DNA of 9,884 bases from Planctomycetota bacterium (GTDB taxonomy: Bacteria; Planctomycetota; Brocadiia; SM23-32), in assembly GCA_018334735.1 (NCBI GenBank), contig JAGXLK010000046.1, positions 1 through 9,884 on the forward strand, in the 5' to 3' direction. A model generated the notes under the pieces. The model was given only the letters and a program-made list of their open reading frames with translations, ran no database searches and was not told the DNA's origin. Shown piece by piece: positions 1-5,910 of this stretch (position 1 is the stretch's first letter; each line of letters opens with the position of its first letter). The position numbers and the translations under genes were made by a program.

Positions 1-749
1 GGGATATGAATCGTCTGCCCGGGCTGGTAGAGCGGTTTATCGCTGCTGATCATTACCCGGAAAGACCGTTCGACGGAGATGGTGCGGGAGACGACATTTT
101 TCCCCGCGGCTGATTTTGCGCGCACCCGGAGGGTGTAATCGCCTTCCGACAGGTCCTCGGCCAGTTCTGGCTCAACCCGGGCGTTGCCGTGTTTGTCGGT
201 TTTTGTTGTGCCTTCCCATATCTGTTTCCCACCGGGGTTCACCAGTGCGGCGGATACCTTCGCGTCAGGGACGGGTTTTGAGTTTTTGCCGTCACGCACG
301 AAAAGCCGAAACGACGCGATCTGTCCCGGTGTGGCCGCCCAGCGTCCGTAGACCATAGTTTCCTGTGGCTTAGCGTGACGCGTGGCGATGTGGCGGTCGA
401 TTCCGAGCAAGCCGATGGTTATCAGCGCGATGGCGGCGGCGGCGATTTTCCAGAACCGTTTGCTTCCCAGCCAATCTGCCTTCGGTTCGACGGGTTCAGA
501 AGCCATGGTTTGACCCTCCATTCCTTTCTTTTGCGTCTGCGCCGCTTTTATGGTCCTTTCGGCCAGATCTTCGGGAGGAGGAGGTGCATCCCATTCCCGC
601 AGAGCTTCCTTCTGGCGGCGTATCTTGTCCCGTGCCTGCCGGCATTCGCGGCAGCTTTGCAGGTGTTTTTCTACCTGCTCTCTTTCATCTCCATCGAGCA
701 GATCGAAGACCAGGTCATAGAGTTTTTGCTGGACTTCTTCGCACTTCAT
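1..749 (-). CDS. Anti-sigma factor with zinc-finger domain, one membrane helix and extracytoplasmic macroglobulin (MG2-type) domain, partial
   Basis: The frame is open from the ATG at 749 to the window edge, giving 249 residues with the C-terminus missing. Residues 1-40 carry the zinc-binding anti-sigma pattern C3-x25-H29-x3-C33-x2-C36 (HLQSCREC), as in the zf-HC2/ZAS family, which holds ECF sigma factors inactive in the cytoplasm. A charged, proline-containing linker follows. One hydrophobic helix at about 99-117 is preceded by K97, R98 and K101, which fits a cytoplasmic N-terminus. Residues about 130-230 look like a beta-sandwich macroglobulin or Ig-like domain (VPDAKVSAAL, TDKHGNARV, GDYTLRVRA). 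Residues 237-249, DKPLYQPGQTIHI, match the start signature of MG2 domains in alpha-2-macroglobulins. The gene begins 16 bases after the sigma factor stop and has only a weak ribosome binding site, suggesting translational coupling. The anti-sigma role is well supported; protease trapping by the missing part is inference. Whether a thioester motif or bait region exists cannot be seen here. Confidence 0.88.
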   Translation of the reverse strand, partial: MKCEEVQQKLYDLVFDLLDGDEREQVEKHLQSCRECRQARDKIRRQKEALREWDAPPPPEDLAERTIKAAQTQKKGMEGQTMASEPVEPKADWLGSKRFWKIAAAAIALITIGLLGIDRHIATRHAKPQETMVYGRWAATPGQIASFRLFVRDGKNSKPVPDAKVSAALVNPGGKQIWEGTTKTDKHGNARVEPELAEDLSEGDYTLRVRAKSAAGKNVVSRTISVERSFRVMISSDKPLYQPGQTIHI

Positions 750-765
750 ATATTTTCACTTTCGG

Positions 766-1383
766 TTACTGGTTTTGAGAGACGTCATGAGCTTCGGCGA
801 TATCTTCCAGCTGTTTGCGGAGTTTCTGAAGGGCCAACCGCATTCTGGATTTGACGGTTCCCGGAGGTATCTGAACAGTATCGGCAATTTCGGCGTAGGT
901 CATCTCGTGGTAAATCTTGAGGATGAATACCTCTTTCTGTTCGGCGGGGAGTTCGCTGACGGCCTCCTCAATTCGTTCCCCAATTTCTCCCGACTCCACC
1001 TGACGGGAAGGTGAGGGGTCGGTTGAGCGCGGTTCCGGAGAACCGTTGAGCGGACGTGAATCTCTGCTTGCTTTTTTGCGCCAGTGCGAGCGACAGAGGT
1101 TCGTCGCGATTGTGTAGAGCCAGGTTTTGAACGAACTGTTTCCCCGGAAAGATTCGGCCTTTTGGAAGACCCGCATAAACGTTTCCTGAAAAAGATCCGC
1201 CGCGACGGTGCGGTTTCCCGTCAGTTTGTAGAGCAGACCATGGAGTGGTTTTTCATACCGCCTTACCATCGTCTCAAACATGGTCATATCGCCCTCTATA
1301 AAGCCCAAAAGAAGGTCTTTGTCGCTCAACTCCGTACGATCCCCGCGATGAGAGCGGCTCTGCGGTGCGGGGGTCGATTCCAT
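766..1383 (-). CDS. RNA polymerase sigma-70 factor, ECF subfamily
   Basis: This 205-residue protein has the two-domain layout of an extracytoplasmic-function sigma factor. Region 2 spans about residues 35-105 and includes DLFQETFMRVF (63-73) and the promoter-melting helix FKTWLYTIATN (85-95). A Ser/Pro/Arg-rich linker covers about 105-133. Region 4 spans about 137-192, with LPAEQKEVFILKIYHEMTY and a helix-turn-helix around 162-186 (AEIADTV then PPGTVKSR) that should read the -35 element. The ATG at 1383 is preceded by AGGAGA at 1389-1394, a good ribosome binding site. The first 20 or so residues are polar and outside the conserved domain. The anti-sigma gene follows 16 bases downstream, the standard pairing, so the two most likely form one operon that regulates itself. 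The ECF subgroup and target regulon cannot be told from this window. Confidence 0.96.
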   Translation of the reverse strand: MESTPAPQSRSHRGDRTELSDKDLLLGFIEGDMTMFETMVRRYEKPLHGLLYKLTGNRTVAADLFQETFMRVFQKAESFRGNSSFKTWLYTIATNLCRSHWRKKASRDSRPLNGSPEPRSTDPSPSRQVESGEIGERIEEAVSELPAEQKEVFILKIYHEMTYAEIADTVQIPPGTVKSRMRLALQKLRKQLEDIAEAHDVSQNQ

Positions 1384-1402
1384 TTGTGTCTCCTGTTAAG
1401 CG

Positions 1403-1430
1403 TAGACGCATGGGCCCTCCGAAGCGATCA
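1403..1430 (-). promoter_or_regulatory. Possible ECF-type promoter of the sigma/anti-sigma operon
   Basis: On the minus strand, TGATC (1426-1430) lies 17 bases before CGTCTA (1403-1408). Many ECF sigma factors recognise an AAC-like -35 element and a CGTC-like -10 element, and many act on their own promoter. The -10 part fits well and the -35 part only loosely. The resulting leader would start almost at the ribosome binding site, which counts against it. This is a weak candidate. Confidence 0.18.
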
Positions 1431-1442
1431 CCAAAAAATGCG

Positions 1443-1480
1443 AAAAAACAAAAAAGCCAGCCCCGACGGGCAATTCGGCG
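1443..1480 (-). terminator. Rho-independent terminator-like hairpin with T tract upstream of the sigma gene
   Basis: Reading the minus strand, GCCC-GTCG-GGGC (1460-1471) forms a short GC stem that outer GCC/GGC pairs (1456-1458 with 1477-1479) could extend imperfectly. It is followed at once by TTTTTTGTTTTTT (1443-1455). The stem is short, but the T tract is long and on the correct side for minus-strand transcription. It could end readthrough from the aminotransferase direction, end an unannotated small RNA, or act as an attenuator in the sigma factor leader. Confidence 0.42.
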
Positions 1481-1534
1481 TGTGCATGATAACTTCTCGG
1501 TGGTGGGAACGACAATCAAAACAGCACCGATGGC

Positions 1535-1584
1535 GGGGAGATAAGGGGAAGAGACGGAAGGGGCATAAGGGACGTCAGGGACTC
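1535..1584. repeat. Purine-rich degenerate short tandem repeat
   Basis: The plus strand is almost all purine and contains imperfect 9-base units AAGGGGCAT, AAGGGACGT and CAGGGACTC in a row (1558-1584), preceded by the related ATAAGGGGAAGAGACGG (1541-1557). The pattern is short and degenerate and its role is unknown. It lies wholly in the gene-free gap. Confidence 0.35.
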
Positions 1585-1795
1585 ATCGGAGTGGAGCTTT
1601 GTTTCCGCGGTAGCGGAGATCTTAACCCGCTTTTCTCAAGCGACGCCAGTGCTGCAACTGCGCGGAAGGCAAAGGCGGGTGTATTCTTATACCTCAACTG
1701 CAGCCTGACAGAGCAGAGAGGCAGAGCCTCTTTCACCAATGTGAAAATTGTGGCGGACTCCCTGTAACTATTGGCAGCTTCTGGTAGTTTATCGT

Positions 1796-1817
1796 CGGAG
1801 AAACCGCCAACTGGCGG
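1796..1817 (-). terminator. Weak terminator candidate downstream of the aminotransferase
   Basis: On the minus strand, CCGCC-AGTT-GGCGG (1804-1817) is a perfect five-pair stem, or six pairs with a two-base loop, followed by TTTCTCC. It lies about 170 bases beyond the aminotransferase stop. The T run is short, and neighbouring GC-rich sequence can form competing stems, so this is tentative. Confidence 0.25.
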
Positions 1818-1987
1818 CTGGCGCCGCTCCCGCAGGGCGAACCGCCACCTTTCGACTCAGGTTAGCCACTGTGTACCGAGATCAGTTGCGAAATATAGTG
1901 CAAAGTTTTTCTGTGCCGCCGTTTATAATAATTATATCTTTAGGTTCGCGAGAAATGCGGGATAACAGTCGAGGCGGACGCGCCCGT

Positions 1988-3364
1988 TCAGACCGCGGGA
2001 ACTGCCTCGTCGGCGGCTTCGGCAAGCACTGCCAGGCTCTCATGCAATGCATCTTCTGTGATGCAGAGAGGGGGCGCTATTTTGACGCACTCGCCTCCGA
2101 CACCGACCGGGGCGAACATGAGAAGACCTTTCTGGAAACACTTCTCGTTGATTCTGAGCGCCAGCTCGGAGTTCGGGGTTTTCGAGCCCGGTTCCACCAT
2201 CTGGAGTCCGGCTACCAGCCCCCGTGCCTGAACGCAGCCGACGTGATCCGGATGCCGCGTCTGGATTTCTTCGAGTCCTTTTCGAAGGATCGGGCCGAGT
2301 GTGGCGGCATTTTCGATGAGGTTCTCATCTTCCAGCGCTTCAATTCCTGCCAGAGCAGCGGCACAACAGACGGGATTGCCGGAGTGAGTTGAGGTCATTG
2401 ACCCCGGCGCGTACTGGTCCATGAGTTCAGCGGTCCCAAGAACGGCGGAGATCGGAAGAGAACTCGATACGCCTTTTCCGCAGCAGATCAGATCCGGCAC
2501 GATGTCGTAGTGCTCGAAACAGAACATCTTGCCCGTCCTGCCAAAACCGCTCTGCACTTCGTCCATGATGAGCACGGCTTCATGCTGATCGCACCACTCT
2601 CGAAGAGATTGCGCATAAGGCGCGGGTAGAAAATCGGGCCCCACCCCCTGGTAACTCTCCGTCATAACGCCGGCCACATCGTCCGGATCGACGCCCTGTT
2701 GTGCCAGAGATTCTTCGAAAAGCTCGAAATGCCTATCCTCGGTCTTGAATCCATCGGGAAAGGGTACCTGGACGAATCCGACGTCGGTGTGCACGATCCA
2801 ATCTTTAAGTTTTTCCATCCCGCCGGCGAGCTGCGCGCCGAGGGTCCGGCCGTGAAACGCGTTTTCAAAAGTGACGATGACATGTTTCTGTTCTCCGGCC
2901 ATCCGAACGCCATGGGTACGGGCGAGTTTGATGGCACATTCGGTGGCCTCGCTGCCTGTGGACAGGATAAAAGCTTTTTCGATTGCCTCGGGAGCCACAT
3001 CCACAAGCTTCTCCGCCAGGTCGGCCCGGGTCTCATGCGGGAAGACGTATGTTGCGAGCAATGGTCTGTCACTCAAATCGCGGATGGCTTTCTGGATCCG
3101 CGGGTGGCCGTGGCCGGCGTTGCTCACCAGAACGCAGCTCGACCAGTCGATCCACCGGTTGCCCCAGCGATCCTCCACGTTGAAACCTTCGGCCCGATGC
3201 CAGATTATCGGCGGCTGCCCCTGCATGGATCGTGGTTCGACGCGGCGGAGTTTTTCCAGAATCGGGACGGATTCGGGCACGGGCAAAGGCGTTTGGATCC
3301 GTCGATATTCGGTGTTAATTTCAGGGACATCAACCGGTTCAATACTGTATTTCCCACCGCTCAT
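1988..3364 (-). CDS. Class III PLP-dependent aminotransferase
   Basis: This 458-residue protein transfers an amino group, usually from an omega- or alpha-amino acid to a 2-oxo acid, using pyridoxal phosphate. The full class III (fold type I, GabT/ArgD-like) motif set is present. STGSEAT (135-141) cups the cofactor phosphate, and F169-HGRT (171-174) stacks on the ring. D268 in IMDEVQSGFGRTG binds the pyridine nitrogen. K297 in CGKGVSSSLP forms the Schiff base. T326 in STHSGNP comes from the partner subunit. Length is normal for 4-aminobutyrate-type enzymes. About 45 residues precede the first conserved block. The ATG at 3364 has only a weak purine-rich site upstream (GAGAGAAAG). The gene lies 154 bases downstream of the Gfo/Idh/MocA gene on the same strand and may share its transcript. 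The family is certain. The substrate is not: 4-aminobutyrate, ornithine, diamines or a related omega-amino compound are all possible. Confidence 0.94.
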   Translation of the reverse strand: MSGGKYSIEPVDVPEINTEYRRIQTPLPVPESVPILEKLRRVEPRSMQGQPPIIWHRAEGFNVEDRWGNRWIDWSSCVLVSNAGHGHPRIQKAIRDLSDRPLLATYVFPHETRADLAEKLVDVAPEAIEKAFILSTGSEATECAIKLARTHGVRMAGEQKHVIVTFENAFHGRTLGAQLAGGMEKLKDWIVHTDVGFVQVPFPDGFKTEDRHFELFEESLAQQGVDPDDVAGVMTESYQGVGPDFLPAPYAQSLREWCDQHEAVLIMDEVQSGFGRTGKMFCFEHYDIVPDLICCGKGVSSSLPISAVLGTAELMDQYAPGSMTSTHSGNPVCCAAALAGIEALEDENLIENAATLGPILRKGLEEIQTRHPDHVGCVQARGLVAGLQMVEPGSKTPNSELALRINEKCFQKGLLMFAPVGVGGECVKIAPPLCITEDALHESLAVLAEAADEAVPAV

Positions 3365-3394
3365 GTTTCGCTTTCTCTCATTTCTGAAGTGTGG

Positions 3395-3457
3395 TTACGT
3401 TTCTATTTCGCGCGTTTTCGGGCACTTTAAAATGCAGGTCCGCCATTGCTGTCGCAT
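3395..3457 (-). CDS. Possible 20-residue leader peptide ahead of the aminotransferase
   Basis: A tiny frame, ATG at 3457 to TAA at 3395-3397, encodes MRQQWRTCILKCPKTREIET. It has a well-placed AAGGA ribosome binding site (3464-3468) six bases before the ATG, better than that of the aminotransferase itself 31 bases further on. It would fit an upstream peptide influencing aminotransferase expression, but a frame this short with such a site can occur by chance. No known family is recognised. Confidence 0.15.
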   Translation of the reverse strand: MRQQWRTCILKCPKTREIET

Positions 3458-3518
3458 CGCAAGTCCTTACTCGATCAGGTTCGTCTCTTTAGAACGGGCA
3501 TCTTCCGCCACGGTTTCG

Positions 3519-4589
3519 TTACAGCTCGACGATACCGCCTTTTTCGAGGCTTTTGTGGATTCCTTCGGCGATTCGGGTGACTTCGAGCCCGTCGCGCGGT
3601 CCGGCATAATGGCCTTCCAGTTCTTCCAGCGTTCCACCTTCTTTGATGTGGTTGACGTGGTCGGCGAAGACGGCGATAGAAGCGACGCCGTATCCGCTGT
3701 AAGCCGTTTCTCCGGTCGGGAGGGTCTCCTCGAGGAAAAACACCGGGTTGAACGTGCGATGTCCCCCTTCGGGGGTGGTAAGGCGTGCACCGCGGTCCTG
3801 GCTGTCGACTTCTCCGAGTCCTTCCGAACCGACGACGCGTATGCCTTGATTCACAACCGCTTCAAAATCATCGGGAAGGATCCACGACGTATCGAGATGG
3901 AAAGAAATGTTGTCTTCGAACTCGATTTTCGCCTCAACAGCGTCCCAGGCATCGACACCGAGGCTTTTCAGTTTCCGGCGTTGACCCGTGGCCCAGACCC
4001 GGCGGCCGTTACGTCCGCCGATGCACCAGCGGAACAGATCGATCATATGGACACCGAGGAACCAGGCGGAGCTGGATTTGGGAGCCCAGTGGGGGAACCA
4101 GTCGCGGGGCACTTCAATTCGGTCTTCCATCCAGGCGTAACCGTATTCCGGCACTCCGAGTTCGCCGTCTTCGATGGCTTCACGAAGCTGGATGTGGAAC
4201 GGGTCGAATCGTTTATGGAAATCAACTTCCACCAAGACGCCAGCGTCCTCGGCAGCTTCCGCGATCTCGCGACAACCTTCGACGGTGGTATCGAGTGGTT
4301 TTTCCACGAGGGCGTGGCGCCCGGAACCAATGATGTCAAGGGCAATTTCCCGGTGGAGGAAATCGGGAGTGACAACTGTCACGGCATCCAGATCGGCCTC
4401 CTCCAGCATCGTCGCGTGATCCGGGTATCCGGTCACGTTGAACTCATCGACACGTTCCTGCCGCAGATCGTCGTCAATCTCCGCCAGTGCGATTTCATCG
4501 ACCTTTCCCTGTCGCCTGAGCTGTGTGAAGACACGCAGATGCATCAGTCCGAACTTGCCACCGCCGACAATTCCTATATTGAGGCTCAT
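3519..4589 (-). CDS. Gfo/Idh/MocA family NAD(P)-dependent oxidoreductase
   Basis: This 356-residue protein is of typical family length. An N-terminal Rossmann fold starts with IGIVGGGKFG (5-14), the G-x-G-x-x-G nucleotide loop. VVTPDFLHREIAL (72-84) follows, then the family hallmark VEKPLDTT (95-102), whose lysine (K97) lies at the active site. The C-terminal alpha/beta substrate domain carries GVHMIDLFRW (179-188), where H181 and D184 match the conserved Gx-H-xx-D signature. Members oxidise or reduce sugars, inositols, sugar acids or related compounds in the cytoplasm. The ATG at 4589 has the site GGAAGGAT 9 bases upstream. The gene follows the unknown membrane protein after 80 bases and precedes the aminotransferase, which would suit a sugar or amino-sugar pathway. 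This family has very broad specificity, so the substrate cannot be named. Confidence 0.93.
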   Translation of the reverse strand: MSLNIGIVGGGKFGLMHLRVFTQLRRQGKVDEIALAEIDDDLRQERVDEFNVTGYPDHATMLEEADLDAVTVVTPDFLHREIALDIIGSGRHALVEKPLDTTVEGCREIAEAAEDAGVLVEVDFHKRFDPFHIQLREAIEDGELGVPEYGYAWMEDRIEVPRDWFPHWAPKSSSAWFLGVHMIDLFRWCIGGRNGRRVWATGQRRKLKSLGVDAWDAVEAKIEFEDNISFHLDTSWILPDDFEAVVNQGIRVVGSEGLGEVDSQDRGARLTTPEGGHRTFNPVFFLEETLPTGETAYSGYGVASIAVFADHVNHIKEGGTLEELEGHYAGPRDGLEVTRIAEGIHKSLEKGGIVEL

Positions 4590-4622
4590 CGTCTTGCTAT
4601 CCTTCCTTTAAGACATCCTATT

Positions 4623-4639
4623 TGTGGCAAAGAGCCACA
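4623..4639. repeat. Perfect hairpin in the gap before the Gfo/Idh/MocA gene
   Basis: TGTGGC-AAAGA-GCCACA forms a six-pair perfect stem with a five-base loop between the stop of the unknown membrane protein (4670) and the Gfo/Idh/MocA start (4589). On the minus strand it is followed by AAATAGG rather than a T tract, so it is a poor terminator for the local genes. It could slow transcription, mark an mRNA processing site or be an operator. Confidence 0.35.
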
Positions 4640-4669
4640 TCTTTTGTTATGGACGAGGACAAATCTTCA

Positions 4670-5896
4670 TCAAAGAACGTTCTTCGCCCGTTGGTACCAT
4701 CTGCGCCATTTTTGTGGATTGCTTCCCAGCGTTGCGAGGGGACCTTTTCCGGTATCCCATTTTTTGCGCAGACGGTCACGGATCGTTTCTGCTACAGGGG
4801 GCAACTGTTCGTCTTCCCCGGCAGTTTCAATCGCTTCAAGACCGAAAGGACCGAGGGCCAGCAGGACTTTTGTAGCGCGTTTTTGATTTGTTTTCAACTG
4901 TTGGAGGGCACTCCGGGCTTGCTCACGAACGGCTGCAGTTTCCACACACCGCTTCAGAAGCATCGACCCGATTCGTGCGTTGCGGCGCAACAGATCGATC
5001 AAAACCGGAAAAGCTACTGATCCGGTATTCGTCAGTTCCTGTGCTCCTGCCATCGCCAGGACTTCCCGGGCCTGAAACGGCGCAAGAGCCGCAAGCCGTT
5101 CAAGTTCCGTTTGGGCCTGCCGACGAGCATTCTGGGAATCAAAAGCTCTTACGAGGGTTCGTCGGATCAGATATGCCCGAACTATTCGCAGCTGTCTATC
5201 AGATAAATTATGTTCTTCAGCCAGCCTTTTGGCTTTTATGTCCCACGGTAGATCCCGTTCAGTCTCCCCGAGAAGATCCTGCCAACGACCCGGATTCCAA
5301 CCCTCAAAACCGGACGGAGGAATAGAAAAGGGGATAGTCAGGTGCTCGGGCTTCATTTTCTCTATGTCAGCGCCGGGCCAGGGCCATTGCAGGGCCGCCA
5401 GAACCATTTCCGCACGCTCAGGCCCAATAGCGATAAGTTCGCAGATTTTCCCTCGCGCCGTTTTCCACTGTTCTCGAATACGTTCCAGTTCAGATGGAAT
5501 TTTTTCCGCTTCCACGCTCAGCTGACTTCGGCCTATTATCCTCATTATAGATTGCGTATATTTCTCCCGAAATCCTTCCAGTTCCAGAAAAATCTCAATT
5601 GTTTGCGTCCGGCTCAAGTCCGGTTCGGTCGGAACCGAAAGCGTGCCCCTGCCAGTCGATGCCACGGCTGCCCGGGGGGTTCCTTCTGAAAGAACCGCTT
5701 CTCGTGCCGCGCGAAGCTTTAGATCCAGAGCGGGCGGAAAAAGCCCGAGATCCAGCAGCCGGTCAACCCCGATGACCAGCGCGAGGAGAGCGAGAAGGCA
5801 GAAAAGTGCCGTAAGAGTTTTACGATGTACTCGTGCCACTGGTATGCAATTTTCTCTTGAATCAGTTTCCTGCTGTTTTTCGTGCGTATCGCTCAC
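4670..5896 (-). CDS. Unrecognised single-pass membrane protein with helical C-terminal region
   Basis: I do not recognise a family for this 408-residue protein. The GTG start at 5896 is well supported: AAGGA lies 7 bases upstream, inside the 14-base gap after the FAD oxidoreductase stop. A polar N-terminus (1-26, with R22, R25 and K26) precedes one membrane helix at about 28-46 (TLTALFCLLALLALVIGV), so most of the protein should lie outside the cytoplasm. A helical, charged region (about 95-170) leads to a Pro/Trp-rich stretch (171-220, with WPWPGAD and GFEGWNPGRW). The C-terminal half (about 225-380) is a run of amphipathic helices that could be an alpha-solenoid of degenerate HEAT type (for example 293-308 and 339-360). 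The end is strongly basic (WRRWYQRAKNVL). Its close position after the FAD enzyme implies a shared transcript, and perhaps a shared role. No catalytic motif is visible. Confidence 0.8.
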   Translation of the reverse strand: MSDTHEKQQETDSRENCIPVARVHRKTLTALFCLLALLALVIGVDRLLDLGLFPPALDLKLRAAREAVLSEGTPRAAVASTGRGTLSVPTEPDLSRTQTIEIFLELEGFREKYTQSIMRIIGRSQLSVEAEKIPSELERIREQWKTARGKICELIAIGPERAEMVLAALQWPWPGADIEKMKPEHLTIPFSIPPSGFEGWNPGRWQDLLGETERDLPWDIKAKRLAEEHNLSDRQLRIVRAYLIRRTLVRAFDSQNARRQAQTELERLAALAPFQAREVLAMAGAQELTNTGSVAFPVLIDLLRRNARIGSMLLKRCVETAAVREQARSALQQLKTNQKRATKVLLALGPFGLEAIETAGEDEQLPPVAETIRDRLRKKWDTGKGPLATLGSNPQKWRRWYQRAKNVL

Positions 5897-5910
5897 CGTT
5901 CGTCCTTACT

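Larger units (their letters stand above)
1384..1987. other. 604-base intergenic region between aminotransferase and sigma factor genes
   Basis: I see no convincing gene here on either strand. Open frames crossing it run antisense into conserved genes and have no ribosome binding site. It holds a terminator-like hairpin facing the sigma gene (1443-1480), a purine-rich short repeat (1535-1584), a perfect inverted repeat AGAGGC-AGA-GCCTCT (1717-1731), a GC-rich hairpin (1804-1817) and an AT-rich island around 1922-1943. The AT-rich island contains TATAAT at 1924-1929 on the plus strand, but no matching -35 element lies 16-18 bases upstream. Confidence 0.7.

Noticed and set aside
375..854. A 159-codon plus-strand frame over the anti-sigma gene.
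   Set aside because: It is antisense to the zinc-finger and membrane-helix part of the anti-sigma gene, which is clearly coding on the minus strand.
1922..1943. AT-rich island with TATAAT at 1924-1929 as a plus-strand promoter.
   Set aside because: No -35-like sequence lies 16-18 bases upstream (CAAAGT occurs there) and no plus-strand gene follows, so it is not listed as a promoter.
1084..2392. Two overlapping plus-strand frames (1084-1767 and 1748-2392) covering the intergenic gap.
   Set aside because: Both extend well into genes on the other strand, have no family features and no Shine-Dalgarno sequence, so I treat the gap as non-coding.
2871..4886. A 671-codon open frame on the plus strand.
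   Set aside because: It runs antisense across the aminotransferase start, the whole Gfo/Idh/MocA gene and the end of the next gene. The minus-strand proteins carry complete family motifs and the plus-strand product shows none, so it is a by-product of high GC content.
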